A DNA stretch of 64,000 nt from the NCBI GenBank assembly GCA_948567375.1, contig OX419761.1, positions 37,326,501 to 37,390,500 of the forward strand, read 5' to 3'. A program made the position numbers and the translations under genes. This document shows, in pieces, positions 31,501 through 44,644 of this stretch; the first letter of the stretch is position 1; each line of letters opens with the position of its first letter. The DNA comes from Lunularia cruciata. Its lineage: Eukaryota > Streptophyta > Marchantiopsida > Lunulariales > Lunulariaceae. The notes beneath the pieces are model-generated. The model worked only from the letters and a program-made list of their open reading frames with translations. It was not told where the DNA came from and made no database searches.

Positions 31501-31941
31501 CATGATTGCCATGTGGAATAGAAATGGAGAAGGAGGTTGAACTTGAGAGGGCTCTCCATGGAGAAATGGGAGATTGTAGCACACAACAATATATAAGAAA
31601 CTCAATATCTAGAATTGAGATTATAGCTCAGTTGTTAGAGCTCAAGAGACTAGGATAGGACAACACTAAAGGAGAGCAACTGTGCAAGGAAATCAGCAGA
31701 ATTGGACAGAAGTGCACTGGATGCAAGTTCTTTTTGAGGATGTGGATGATGTGGGTGTACATACTCTTGACACCATGTATTAAGAAAATGAAGTACATTG
31801 CTAAGAAGTTGCAAGTGTCCTTTGTGCAACCTCAAGATCGGAGTAATGGATAACAAGTCCTGAATTAAAAGGACCCAACAAAGAGGGTAATTGCATTTTG
31901 ATCATGAGGTTGTTTGTGCTCAATATATCTGACCATAAACC
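28521..31941. other. AT-rich sequence without a recognised gene
   Basis: Composition turns strongly AT-rich from 28500. Open frames are scattered and short, the longest 136 codons on the minus strand at 31195-31605, hydrophobic and random-looking. No LTR ends or pol motifs seen. It contains an exact 35-bp duplication. Confidence 0.5.
30561..30630. repeat. Exact 35-bp tandem duplication
   Basis: TATCGCTATGATGAACCACA and the next 15 bases at 30561-30595 are repeated without change at 30596-30630. A recent slippage-type event in otherwise decayed sequence. Confidence 0.9.
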
Positions 31942-33416
31942 ATGCTATATTCTTTGAGCATGTCTTTGAGTGACATAACATCAATTGGCCTCACATGTTT
32001 CACCAACATACATAACAAATGTATGGAAAATTTTGAAATAGGAGACCTCATTTGCATATTTGGTCCTATTTGTCATTTCTTTTATGCAAAAATGATCTTA
32101 TTATTTAAAGAAGATAAGGTAAAATTTGGGGATCATTTCATCTCCAAAGCATATTCGGGCAATCCACTTGGGAGTAGACAAGTGCTAGATAGGATCAAGG
32201 AGGCATATGCATATTTTGCAAGGGTATGCAAGAATGTGGTGGTGAGAGATCCAATACTTGATGGAGGCACATTACTAAGCATTAAACATCAAAAGGATGG
32301 AAGCCTTCCAAGACATCTAAGAAGAGAATACCTTTGGCTTGAATTGTCAAGCATCCAAGCCAGTTTGTCATTGAGGAAGATGAAGCATCAATGTTGGTAG
32401 TTCCATTTAGTTCACAAAGTTATCCTTATGCAAGAGTGCAACAAGTGAAAGAGAAAAGGAAAACTCTACAATTCTTCAACACATAGTATCCAAGGGAGAT
32501 GACAACATACTAGAGGTAACCATCTCTATTGTGCATTAGACAAGAAACAAAGGGGGAGTGAGAACTTTGATTAGTGAAGAGGCATCCAAAGGAAATGAAG
32601 CAAGAACCAAGCAATTTGAAGCAATTTCATTGCAAGCTCTAACCTTGGGGATATCTTGGAGGGAAATATTGTTCCTACCATCAAGTTCTTGGAAGCAATT
32701 TTCCCAGAGCACTCAAGAGGATAGCTTGAGATACAAGATGAAATATGCTCGGTGAAGAGGATGTATGAGGCACTATGCAACCATCAATTTGAAGTTGAGA
32801 CTTTGTGAAGAATTTGAGTCAAGCTGCTATATGCCACAGAGGTGAGGAAAATTTCAGATAACAAAATGATGTTGTTTGGATGAGTCATGGATATGGAGAA
32901 GGAGATAGAAGATATGAAAAGAGAGAATCAACACTTACATGAATCAAGTGCCAAGCTTGTTGAGGAGTATCAAGGTAAAAAATGTGAGCATACCAAAATT
33001 CTAGTGGAGAATGTCAAGGTTAGTGATACAAAGAACCAGATTATTTCTGATAAGAGGAAGACGATGGGATTGCCACAGAATAGAAGAAAAGAAATGATTG
33101 AATTGAAAGTAAAATGCTAAATATAAACTTCACTAAGTTCAATGGAAAAATTATGAAGAGTTATCTTGTTTAATTAGAAGCAAATAGAAGCAACCAAAAC
33201 TCATGTTTGCAAACTAGAGCAACAATTGAAAGATCAACAAAGCATTATACCTCCATCAGAACCAATAACCTTGCAAGCATTATGCTAGAAGATGCATGGT
33301 TAGCAAGACCTTCCACACTAAGAGGAATTAATCTAGGAAAGGTAGGGCCCACAATGTTAGAAGGTAGATTAGTGAAATTACTCTTTGATAAGCTTAGCAC
33401 ATTGATAGAAGAATAG
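31942..33416 (+). pseudogene. Broken coding-like frames including a coiled coil, unrecognised
   Basis: Consecutive plus-strand frames: 31942-32400 (152 codons), 32558-32755, 32887-33120 and 33207-33416. The third begins with a charged heptad-like helix (MEKEIEDMKRENQHLHES) that would form a coiled coil. The first has a more globular style. All are short, broken, and of no family I recognise. Their order and shared strand suggest one decayed gene or the gag-like region of a large retroelement. Confidence 0.4.
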
Positions 33417-36400
33417 AGTATATTCTTTCCAATTCAGAACTTAAGAAGTAAAAAAACATTAAGCATCAAATTCTCCAAAGAAAGCCATAGACTAAAGGGA
33501 GGAGATAAACATAGAATTAGTAGCTAGACTACAACATAATACAATATAATTAGGGAGAGATTATAGTTAGAGCTCTTACATTTAGCCAATGGGTTTGAGC
33601 TCCTTGCCTACCGTTTTATGAGAAAGTAAGTACAAGTACTATAGGTAGTTTGAGATATTGTAGTTAGGAGTAGTTACCACATTGATAGTTATTAGTCTTG
33701 TTGGTTATAATAGTTGCCAACTTTTGTAACTACTACATGGACTCTACTATTTTAGTTATGCATTCAAAGTGCCTAGCATTCATTCCATTCAAAAGGTGAC
33801 CAAGTGAAGGAGTGCTAGTTCCTTATTGCTTCCTCAATCATTTGTGTAGTATCTCACTCTTTGGGTTGCACAAGTACTAATGAATCTTTGTAATTCAAAT
33901 ATGATTGCCTTGTGTGTTCGATTTTTGGTCCTCATAGCAAACTCTTGGAAGAAATGTCCAGAAATTTTTTTCAAAAATTGTAGTGTTTATAGTAGCTAAA
34001 AAATGTGCATATGAAATTATTCTTTGGACTAGTTGCTCTTTGGGTTTAGGGTTTGCCCCAAAAACAACTATTCTAAGCCAAAGACTGCAACTTTGATGTT
34101 AAGAACAACTTGACACCCTTTGAGTGAATCATCACTATCAAGATGTGATTGTTTTATTTGTGTTATTGGGAGAAATTTCATTTCTCTTTCTTGTTGTGCC
34201 TTCATGGTAACATTAGCCTCTTTTGTGCCAATATCTACCCAAGAGGTTCAACAGGTAACACTAAAGGGCTACTTTGTGGTATATCTCTTTGTATCTAACC
34301 ACGTTGGATTTGTATCTTTGTGTGCATGACCTATTTGTTGTTGAATTCTTATAATTGATAATTTTATGTTGTTACAACTTTCATGAAGCCTTTATCTCAA
34401 ATTTCTTCACAATGGAGAGTTGAATGCTATAAATACAAACACTTTGCCTTCATTGCTATTCTATCCAAGCTCAAATTCAAAGTCTTGATATACCACAAAA
34501 TACTTAACTTCCAAAATAGTTAAAACCTTAAGTATCTTAAGACTTTTGCTATCCTTTGCATTTACCAACTACTTTTGGCTCTTGCAAAGGTTTGTCTTTT
34601 ACACATAAAATATAATTTTTTGCATATCCTAGATCTTGCCAATATAGAAGTTAAATGGCTAGCAAGCCCAAGTGCATAAGTGGGATTAAGTACTTGGGTA
34701 TGCTTACAATAACCTTACTAAATACCAAAACCTTGAAGTTATCATTGCAAAACTATCAAATCTGAAACTACTTTGTCCTACATATGCTTTATCTCATATG
34801 AAACCTCTTCTTTGACCCCAAATAAGACATATAATCATTCTAAAGTTGTTGTAAAAGTACTTGAACTTCTCCACAAATTTGTATCTTTGTTTGATTTTTG
34901 TGTCTACATTACCACTTGAATGTGCTACCACTAGCTTGGTCAACTTGATGTATACACATCCAAGAAAAATACCAAGTAAGAATAAGTACTTGGGTGGGCT
35001 TGGCTTGCTATAACTTCTACCTTGCTAATGTGCTATTGGTAGTTTTTCCATTTTCTTGCTTTTCCCTGATTTATCTCTTTAAGTATAGAAGATTTGGTAT
35101 GTATCAAGGAAGTTGTCCTTCATTTTGTGTTTATTTGGATGGAAGGAAGTTGGTTTACTCAGAAGATGTCTTTGTTTTCAAGGAATCTGGAAGCAATGTC
35201 CAAAGGAGTTCTATAAAAAGGCCTATTGGTTAAGCTAATGACAAAGGAAGGCTTGCTAGAAACCAAAGATATTATGAATCCTACCAAAGACCACGGTAGA
35301 ACCACCAAAGGTTACACTTTATACCTAAATGGAGGCTAAACATGTGAGGATATCAACTAGAGAATGACTTAAAACCTACATGGTAAAGGTCTTGGCTCAT
35401 AAAGTAGATGTTCAAGGACTAGATCCTATTTGGGTTCAAAATTAATCTTGAAGTTAGAAATGCCAAGACAAAGACATGAGAGTGAGAAACTTAGAGTAAA
35501 TTTTTGAATGTTTGAGCATTAGTACATGCAACAGGAGAGGAAGTAAGAATTTGGTTGATAATTTGCCTTATGGAGTACCAAGTGGTTAGTAGACCATCAC
35601 AAAGATCATTGGTAGAATGCTTGACCTTTGTAACCCTACAATTGATTGGTGGGAGATGGCTATATAATAAGAGTATCTTCAATATCTTCACTTTACATTC
35701 ATCTTGTGGAATTGAAATGTTACATTAGGAGCAATCAATAAAGAGATTTGGAAGAATTAAATTCAGGAAATCACACTTTTTGGTGCAACTTACAAAAGGA
35801 GTGGACCAAAGGCCATTGGAGTCAAGCTTTTGCAACAAAGCAATTGAACCAAAAGACCGCACCCTAAACTCCCAATATGTGGAGATAGGGAGGATATGTA
35901 ATTGTTTGAAAGATGCTTTCAAAGATCAAAGAAGAATGGTTGGGCGGTGATACATTACTATGATTCAAAGATAGGAAAAATTACAACAACCATCATGAAG
36001 CTCTTCTAACTCCATCAAATGATGTATTATCCACAAATTGGTAATTTTCTTCCTCAAGTGTTTATTTGCAAGAGAGCTAATTGCCCAAGATGCATCTTTT
36101 GCTAGTGCATGAAAAAGATGTACCATACCTTATGAGAGAAGAGACCACACTATCTGGTACCCTTTTCCATACAATTTTACATTGGAATGGACTTCTCACC
36201 CCAAAGAATGAGTTCCTTGGGGTATCTTGCTAAAAAGTTACAATGTACAACAACCCAAGATGTTAAATAATAAAATGGATTGAAGTGCAAGATGAAAGAC
36301 ACAAGAAGACTAAGGAATACAGAGCTCTACCAAAATCTACCACAAAGAGAAAGTAGATTGGGAGACCAATGCCTCATGTGCTTCCAATGTGAGCAAGTAA

Positions 36401-37755
36401 GAGACCAAACCCCAATAATGGAGAAGAGTGTGGAGATTGAGACCATATATTTGGTGAGGGAAGAAGAAGAAGAAGAGAAATCCAAAAATTTCAAGGAAGA
36501 AAAGACCAAATCAGATAAGGAACACAAAACTTCCCATCAAAGAGGAGACAACATTGAAAGAAGATACTAATAAAGGTGAAACAGACCTATCTAATTTGTT
36601 TGTGCAAGAGTCACACAAGAGATATTGGTACAATGGACCAAGCCACAATGGGCCTTCATCTACAAAATAATTACCAATTAGATGATTCTAAAGATAGAAA
36701 GGAAGAATTACACACACTAGAGCAATGAAGACATTTTCCTTCATTCACAATATACCTTGCAAAGAACAAAATTCTTCCAATCTTGGATTCTTAGAGTAAG
36801 TGCATCCTAACTTCTAGATACAATGGCCAAAAATGTATGATTCCTTGACATTGGTGAGAGGATTTCAATTTCACTATACAATTATAAGACAAAAGTGGAG
36901 ACAACAAAGAAGTAGATTGACCATCTTTGGATGGCTCTTCAAGACACTAGCAACTTGGAGGTGGAGCTAAGTTGGATAATTGGGACATTGGAAAAGGAGA
37001 ATCAAGATTTGCAATGGTTCAATTTTCTAATTGAGAAGGTTCAAGTGATGTTGTAATAGTTGACAAGCACTCAAATTGCAATATTTTAACAAGAACTAAG
37101 TTTTATCTTCAAGGATACACTTAGAAATGGCCAGATATAGACAAAGTATCACAAAATAATCCCTTACTATTTCTTATTTAACATATTTAACTTATTTAAC
37201 TTCTTGGGCAGACATAACTCCTAAAAGAGGACAATGATTCCAAGAAGACACATTCCAAAAATTTAAAGTAAAAATCTCAATCACCACAAATGAAATTACA
37301 ATCTAAACTTAGAAAGTGATGATTCAACCCAAAGGCATTAACTGCTTCCAAATATATTGTTGAAGCACCTCTTCCAAAAATTCATGTTCTACTCTTCTTC
37401 CAAAAGCCCTAGTCTTTTGAAGAAGTGTCAACTTCCCAAAGATTTTTTCTTCACACCTTTGCATCTTGATTATTGTCAATACTATAGCAGAACAAAGCAC
37501 CATCAAGGCATTACTTGTAGGTAATTGCATCAAATAGTAAAATTAGACATACAAGATATATTGTCAACCCTCAATGCAATAATTCATTAAGGCACAAACA
37601 CCAAGAAAATACATCATGTAAGATTATAGCGATTGGTTACTTTAACATCCTCATAGATCATGAGATCAATAATCAAGAGATCTAACCTAGGATAAGTGCT
37701 AATTAGTCATGTATATTCATATTGAACAGTCGACTTGTATTTTGGTGATTATTGG
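33417..37755. other. Unassigned AT-rich sequence
   Basis: No domain recognised. An open frame at 36280-36570 encodes a Glu/Lys-rich low-complexity peptide (runs of E), and around 36880-37060 another Lys/Glu-rich helix-like stretch is seen through stops. These resemble the coiled-coil frames at 32887 in style, so both may come from the same kind of decayed element. Confidence 0.4.
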
Positions 37756-38248
37756 TGTAACAATATGGATTTTACAAATGATTTAGTCAAGACTAATAAA
37801 GTAACAAATAGGCCAAATTAGCAAGGAATTATCAGAGTATACTAGAACTATCTAAGAAGCTTCATGGTACCTTCCAATTATTGAGTAACTTGTATGTCAA
37901 GTGGCAACTTCTAGGAGGAAGTTTCTTGGGAATTTTCTTGATTAGTTTAGCTTGCATGCAAAGTAGATGGTTTCTAGAATGAAACTTCTTGGGAAGTTTC
38001 CCAACTTGCTTAGCTTGCACGACAAGTAGAATACTTCTAGAAGGAAACTTCTTGGTTAACTTAGCTTGTCCTCTAAGAAGGCGGCTCATAGGGAGCTTCT
38101 TGAGAAGTTTCTCAATGACCTTGTATGTTCCTTATAAATACCAAAGCCCAAGCTCATGCTAGGAATTCAAGGTTTCCCTTATTCAAGTCCCAATGTGATC
38201 TTTCATTTTGATCTTTCATTCTCTTATTTCTCTCCTTGGTCTTTTACA
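37756..38248 (+). repeat. CHR1 LTR of the truncated copy
   Basis: 493 bp from TGTAACAATATGG to CTTTTACA. It keeps TTATAAATACC before the transcription start area and several TTCTAGAA and GAAnnTTC motifs (for example near 37855, 37973 and 38036). Confidence 0.85.
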
Positions 38249-38716
38249 TTTGTATTAGAGTAAGAATGGGATGGATGGGAATGTATGGACCATTAAATAC
38301 ATTTCCTCCAAACCATTGGGACTTTGGTATCCATGTACTACCCAAGCATCATTTCACAAAGTTCGTCATCTCATGCTTTGGGTAGAATTTTTTAAATGCA
38401 ATCAGCTTGTTTGATAAACCTTTGATACTTCCACTTGTAACTTATTGAGAATGGTGGATGTGTTGTATCTATGTGTTAATTTAGATAATTATAGATATTT
38501 TGATACAATAGTAACTATGGTAACAATATCCAAAGTTATCATTGCTACAACAAATTTAGCACTTTCTTTGATTGGTAGAAGAAAGATACCATCAATGACA
38601 AGAGCATGTAGAGAAAGAGCACCATTTCAAAAAGGAGAGGAGCAATTTTTATTTCCAAAGCCCAAGGTATCTAAAAGCAAAAATCTCTTGGGCTCAATGG
38701 AGAATTTTGTTTTTTA
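37756..38716 (+). mobile_element. Truncated CHR1 copy
   Basis: LTR at 37756-38248, a degenerate primer site (TTGTATTAGAGTAAG), leader, and the first part of gag. The CHR1 similarity stops at about 38716, in the middle of the gag domain, and unrelated sequence follows. There is no matching 3' LTR. It is the most diverged CHR1 copy here apart from the minus-strand one. Confidence 0.85.
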
Positions 38717-38719
38717 TTG
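38515..38719 (+). pseudogene. gag 5' remnant (truncated CHR1 copy)
   Basis: Aligns with the first 65 or so codons of gag in the copy at 9772, including the FPKPKV and ENFVF stretches, within the open frame 38445-38720. It is cut off before the main Gag domain. No product is expected. Confidence 0.7.
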
Positions 38720-39068
38720 AGTTCAACACAAGAGGATGTTGATTCAAAGGAAAAGACCTTAGGTTGGAATGAAATAGATCTTCTTCTTAACCTCAAATTG
38801 CCAAGAGTCTAAAAGACTCCTTGGTCAAAGAAGAAATTGAGAACATGAGTTTTATGCTAAATATGTTCAAAATGTGACCTTAGAGTAGAAGGTAAGATTT
38901 GAGGAATTTTTTCTATAAATATATGCATTTCTTTACCTTAGCTAAAGAATTTGAAGTAGGTAACCTCAGAAAAGAATTATATAGAGTTATAGGAGAAAGT
39001 GAAGCTTATCTAAAGAGAAAGCTAAACCTATTTATCAAAATCAATAGATAAGCACACCAATAGCAATG

Positions 39069-39320
39069 GTTGCCAAAGAGGAGATAAAGAAACTTAAGGA
39101 AGTAAGCTTCATTGATAAGGTGGAGAATTCAGAATAAGGTTCCCAATGTGATGGTGAAGAAAGTGGTAAGTTGAGTTTGTGTGTTGACTACAAGAAGCTC
39201 AATGTAGTGTCATTATTATCAAAAAGAATTATTATCCTCTACTTTTCATTGGAGATCTTGAACCAGATTGCAGGTCATGAAAAATATATCTTTGAGGATG
39301 GTTATAATCCTAGCAACTTT
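39069..39320 (+). pseudogene. Gypsy reverse transcriptase fragment
   Basis: Read through stops and one frameshift, this resembles the N-terminal RT of gypsy elements: KEEIKKLKEVSFIDKV near 39075, LCVDYKKLN near 39178 and an AGHEKYIFEDGY stretch near 39273. The GHE-type motif is more like the non-chromovirus (Athila/Tat) branch than CHR1. No LTR can be linked to it. The palm Asp pair is not present, so it is a remnant only. Confidence 0.7.
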
Positions 39321-41812
39321 GTGCAATTTCTACCATAGCTATTTGTAATCTTAATGAAAGTCGCATCAAGGAGACAAGAGCATGATATCATTTACATATG
39401 CATGCTCCAATTCAATTATTCTATCCTCATTACACTCTTTATGAGTTAGAATACTCATAGAATAAGTCACCACTTTTATGATATATATTGTCAATAGTGT
39501 TTATATCCACATGATTTTCAATCAGAATGAAGATTATCTAGAATATATCCACTTTGTGTGCCAAGAGGAGTACAATAAGCTAGTATGGTTCAACCTAAAT
39601 TGAATGTCATGTTTATGTTATATTTATACTTAATTGGAACAAAGAGGTTGCAATTTTGTTCATATTAAGACCTTAATTGGATATCTTAACCTCCTTTATT
39701 TCAAGCTTCTCTTATTCCTTGAAATTTTTTGACCATACAACCATATAGTTAGACTACAAGGAAAAATATAATTAATGCTAAGGTAGAGTGATATAAGACT
39801 TGGCCAAGTTGGGAATGAAGCTAGAACACCACCAAGAGTTGGATGTTGGCATTGTAGGCAATAGAGCCAAAATGTGACCATTAGTTGAGGATCATAGCCA
39901 TAAGGCAACTAGTATCCTTACCCTCTTATCTTGCTTGTGCCAAAAAGTGTCCTCCAAATTTGTGATTGCTTAGTTTGACATAAGAACTTAGAAGTTGGAG
40001 TCACAAGACTCAAATTGGCTCATGTTTCTCAAGTGGAACATGAAACACAAGAGTCTCCATATGTTTGAGTACATAACTAATGTATTATAAGAGTATTTGC
40101 CATGATTTATATATGTTGAAAATTGTTGATCAAGATGATTCTAATAGAATCAATAAGATCTCAAGCACCTAAGTGAAAAGGGAGCTATGACACTTTGGCA
40201 CTAATTAGCCAAAAAGAAGCCCCCCAAGTTAGAGAGGTTTGCACCTGGTTCAGAGATGTACCATGAAAAATAATTTTGTACTTGGTTTAGTCCTCATGTT
40301 AATAGAAGCTCTCATTAAGACACATACAAAAAATGAAAATTAGTACAATTGCACTAGCACATAAGTATTATTGTAGTTAAATGAATTGATGCACAAACTA
40401 CTAGATAGATGAACCAACATACATGGAATCTATAATACAAAAAAATTATATCCAAATTCCTAGATGACTTGCACATTCTAATGAAAGCCATAGGGCAAAA
40501 TCCAAACATGGAAATGTTTGAGCTTGAAGGGCAACTTGGCCCAAAAAAAGTAGAGTTAGCATTTTTTAGTGCCAGAATTACTTTTGTTGAGTTCATTTGA
40601 TGTAATATTCTACTAAGATCTACTATATGCAAGTTATTTATATACACAAAAATTCCTTTGAGGTAATTGATCCTCAAAGGAACAAACATAATAAATTAAG
40701 TGCTAAAGAAAAAGCAAACTAGGATTATGATCAAGACACAATAGAAACAAGGAATGCTTGGTATGCCCAAATATATTTTGGCTCTTAACTTGAGGTTTTA
40801 GCATTTCTTCAAGAGGGGTAACAATTGAAAGTACTCCACAAGAGTCTTGTAAAAACCCCAAGTTTGATCATCAACCAAGTCATAACTTAGTTTTTTATAT
40901 TGATCTTATATTTGGTGCCAAATTGGGTAGTATAACGAGTCACTAGCTAGGTTGTAGATAGACTTTTTGGAGAGTTTGCACATTAAGTGAGAGGTTCATT
41001 ATATGAGGACCTGGGACTTTTGGGAAAATCTATCCCCAATAAAAAATGACTTTGCTTATGTTGGAGAGTACTTGATGGATAAAAATTGATTGTGTACTTG
41101 AAGTATTGAGCTTAAGAGTGTTGCTTGGACTTTGGAGTAGGATAAGATAGAATTGGTTGTTGCTAAATATACTAAGATGGTTTGTTTAGTACAATGTATT
41201 ATTTAAGGTTAGAATTACCAAATATAAGCTTCCTTTGCAAACAAGGCCAATATTCAAGGAGATAAGACACAATATGTATAATATTTCAAACTTGATTCTT
41301 CCAATATGCTATTTTTTTATCAATGATGGTTGAATATCTCTTGATCTTGAAGTAAAGATGGTTGGACCTATGTTTTTTTCCATCTTTGAGCAACTAAGGA
41401 GTGACTCAGAGAAATGAAATAAAATGCAATGTTGGGGTTAGCAATTTCTAGTCTAGCAATTACAAGCAAAGAAAGTTTTTATGAGGCCTTTCATGTTTTG
41501 ATTTCTCTATGTTGTTGTACTTTGCCTTTCTATCTCTAAGAACACATTGAGTGCCTAGTTATAGAGCTTATGGATTGGAGATTGTGTGTAGACCTATCCT
41601 TTATAGGTTGATCTACTCATTTTCCCAATAGAACCACTAGAATTCTACCATTGTTTTTAGTGCTCCTTTTATTGGGATCTCGAAAATCCATCCCAGCTCA
41701 TTGTTTGTCACATTAGGCTTGGCCGTAGGCGTCAGGCGTACTCTTTTGAAATTAACCACCTACTTGCTCTAAGACAGGATTTTTTGGGACTCAGGCTCAA
41801 AGAGGAAGAATA
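39321..41812. other. Unassigned sequence after the RT fragment
   Basis: No further confident domain. Weak RT-like echoes up to about 39620 may belong to the same remnant. From there to 41812 I see no gene, LTR or RNA. Confidence 0.45.
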
Positions 41813-42086
41813 ACTCACATATGAGAGTAGATTTATCATCGACAAGGACTTATTTTAGACAACCAACATTTACACTTTGAGATTAGTTGGTAAGGAAAGC
41901 ACGTGCTAAGAGATACTAGAACTATACTGATACACCCAGAAATTTACACACTCACATATGAGAGTAGATTTATCATAGACAAGGACTTATTTTAGACAAC
42001 CAACATTTACACTTTGAGATTAGTTGGTAAGGAAAGCACATACTAATAGATACTAGAACTGTACTGATACACCCAAAAATTTACAG
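41813..42086. repeat. 137-bp tandem duplication
   Basis: ACTCACATATGAGAGTAGAT starts at 41813 and again at 41950. The two units differ at only a handful of bases over 137 bp. The duplicated sequence matches no family in the window. Confidence 0.88.
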
Positions 42087-42149
42087 TGGGCATAGTTGTT
42101 TGATTGATATGCCACATTCATTTAACATGGTGTTACTAACCAAATTATT

Positions 42150-42590
42150 GTATGTTGTACTTTGTGCATTGATTCATACAGTGTTTGGTTCTGGATTTAC
42201 AGATCCTACAACATTCCCTTCTATCTTTTTTGAGGCGATATCTGAAACATACAATGATGGGATTCTGTAAAATTTTGATCCAGGCCCTATGTATGTTTTA
42301 AGAAGGTGGCGGTCTAGTAGACTGAATTGAGAAACATAAATTTTAGGGAGTGATGGGCAACCTAAGCTCTTATCACAACACACACTCTTGGTGTTTTGGT
42401 TATCAATTCCAGCATTACCAAGGAGAAATATATTACATTCCTAGAGGATTACAGCCTAAGCGCAATGTACACATACCAATACAAGCCAACTGGGCATACA
42501 ATCAAGTATGCAAGCATGGAGAGGATCAAAACACAAGAATCTTGGCAAAAACTCTCCATGATTTTTGGTAGAATTGTGCTTTAGAGCCTC
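42150..42590 (+). other. Coding-like fragment, unrecognised
   Basis: The frame from about 42396 to 42584 encodes a 62-residue peptide of globular composition (EKYITFLEDYSLSAMYTYQY). A preceding open stretch at about 42181-42268 has similar style (VFGSGFTDPTTFPSIFFEA). They are separated by a stop and a shift. This could be exons of a decayed host gene. No family recognised, and the minus strand is also open at 42174-42383. Confidence 0.25.
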
Positions 42591-44644
42591 CTTGCTTTGT
42601 CCAAAGTTTTTCTCAACCTATACTCCAAGTTTGTATCCAATCTATACTCTTAAGTAGGGAAATTCTATACCTCTTGATGGGGAAATCTTAGTGAGACTCA
42701 AATAGAAATATTTTTTTCTTTCTCTAATTTAGATGTTTTAGGACTCAAATGAAATCTTGTAAGATAAAATTTCTAATAATATAAATCAAAACTCAATTTA
42801 AGCACTACATCTCTCTTGACAAGGTTTCAAACTTGGCTAGATTCGTGTAGTTCTAACACTAATCTTGAAACTCTAAATCAGGCTTAAGTCTTGATTCTTG
42901 GATAGGGTTTTGCCAAAATTTTAGCCCATGTATTCATGTTAAACAATAGATAGCACTTTAAGAAGCCATAATCCTTTCACTCACGACGTCAAATTGGAGA
43001 TTTGACATTCAATTGAAGTTTGATATGGAATTTTTCTATTGAGCTTATGATAGTATTTTTAGTAGAGTTTGTTGAATAAGATTTCACTATGTACAAACCT
43101 TGACCAAATTTTACACAATAGTTTTTTGTACTAGTATTTAAAATTTTTTTAAGTTTGATGCTTAATCCAACTCCAATCCTTAGATAGGGATCAATTCCCA
43201 AGCTAGGCTAACTTTTGAGCTCTACAGACCAATGTTTATTTGATACAAGACTTAGAATTCTTTATTTGATGAATTCACATGAAGACTCTTTTTAGAGATG
43301 CAAGATATAGATATCAACAATATTGGAAAATTGTATAAGCAAGTTAGAACTAGAACTTGAAAATTGATCAAAACCCAACTTGATCATAATCTCCTCTCCA
43401 ACACGTTGATTTCCAATACTCCAACTTCAATTGATCAGATCAGATTTGATATTGACCTAAACAAACAAACTTTTTTTCTCTCAAACTCCAATTGAAAAAT
43501 ATGAAAATCAGTCATAGAACTCTCTAAATCCTCCAAGTTGTCCACTTGGGTATGAACTTGACCCCTTGCTTCAATCATATCTCACTCATAATGTGCTCAA
43601 TTGATTCTAAATTTTTAACCATAACCTATTAGCTCATCTCTCCAATTGGAGTATTTTCTCACCAAATTTTTTAGTGCTCTCAATTCTCAAAAACTCCTGA
43701 CTTCCTATTTTGGCACCCAATTACTTGCAATTTTAACACATAACCTTTTCTCCTTTTGATACATGGATCCCAAAACTCCACCGTGAAGCCCTTGAGAAAA
43801 ATTAAGCCCATTTCCTCCTTCAAGAGTGCATGAATTGCAAGTTTGAGACCTATCTATAAATAACCATAAGAAGGATAATAAGATTTGGGTTTTCTACCAA
43901 CAACGCCATGAATGCAACCCCAAAATGTGCCACTATCCAACCCTAGTGTAGAATCTAAATTCTGGTGAGAAAAGGATTCAAGAGTGGCACATTAGGAGCA
44001 AGGAATATCTCTTGCTCTAGTCAATTCTTTCTTTGGTGCTCTAGCTCCCACACTTTGCTACAATTCTCACTCTCAACGTCCTTCTTCCACTCAAGACTCA
44101 TAAAATTGAACACACCCCTTGTCTATCAAGTCTCCACCACCTATATACATCATAGCTCTCAAGAGGACAAGATTGTAATCCACATGACGAATCACTTAGG
44201 TGTACATAGATTGCTCATATGGCAATTGATGAATTGTGGGATCCAGTTTACAATCTACTCCAACAATATGAAGATAACCTTCACTTAATTACTTTTTCAT
44301 TTGCTATCCTAACCACAACATGACAATGTGCTTTAAATCAATATTTTAAGGTGTAACCAACTTAACTGTATACATTTCTCTCTCCAACTTCTCAGTGTGC
44401 ATTACATTGAACATGTTAACATAACTATACAAATATTACACACTAAAACTTTCATTTAATGATTTGTATCCTTAAAAAACCACAATATGTGCAATCTTAA
44501 AGTCCTATTTTTGTAGGACATATCTGATATTATTGAATTATATTCTCTTGCATTCCAAAAAAGCAAGTAAGAGTAGTATAAGTTACTTTCTTGCTCAAAA
44601 TTTTAGCTAATGTTGAATTGAATAATAAAATGTGGAATTATAAT
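42591..44644. other. Unassigned AT-rich sequence
   Basis: No recognised gene, LTR or RNA. The longest frame (43965-44288, 107 codons) is Ser/His-rich and looks random. Confidence 0.45.

Noticed and set aside
31195-31605. 136-codon minus-strand frame
   Set aside because: Hydrophobic, low-information sequence in AT-rich DNA, with no recognisable family and no supporting neighbour.
36280-36570. Glu/Lys-rich 96-codon frame as a gene
   Set aside because: Low-complexity purine-rich sequence gives such frames by chance; no domain or start context supports it.
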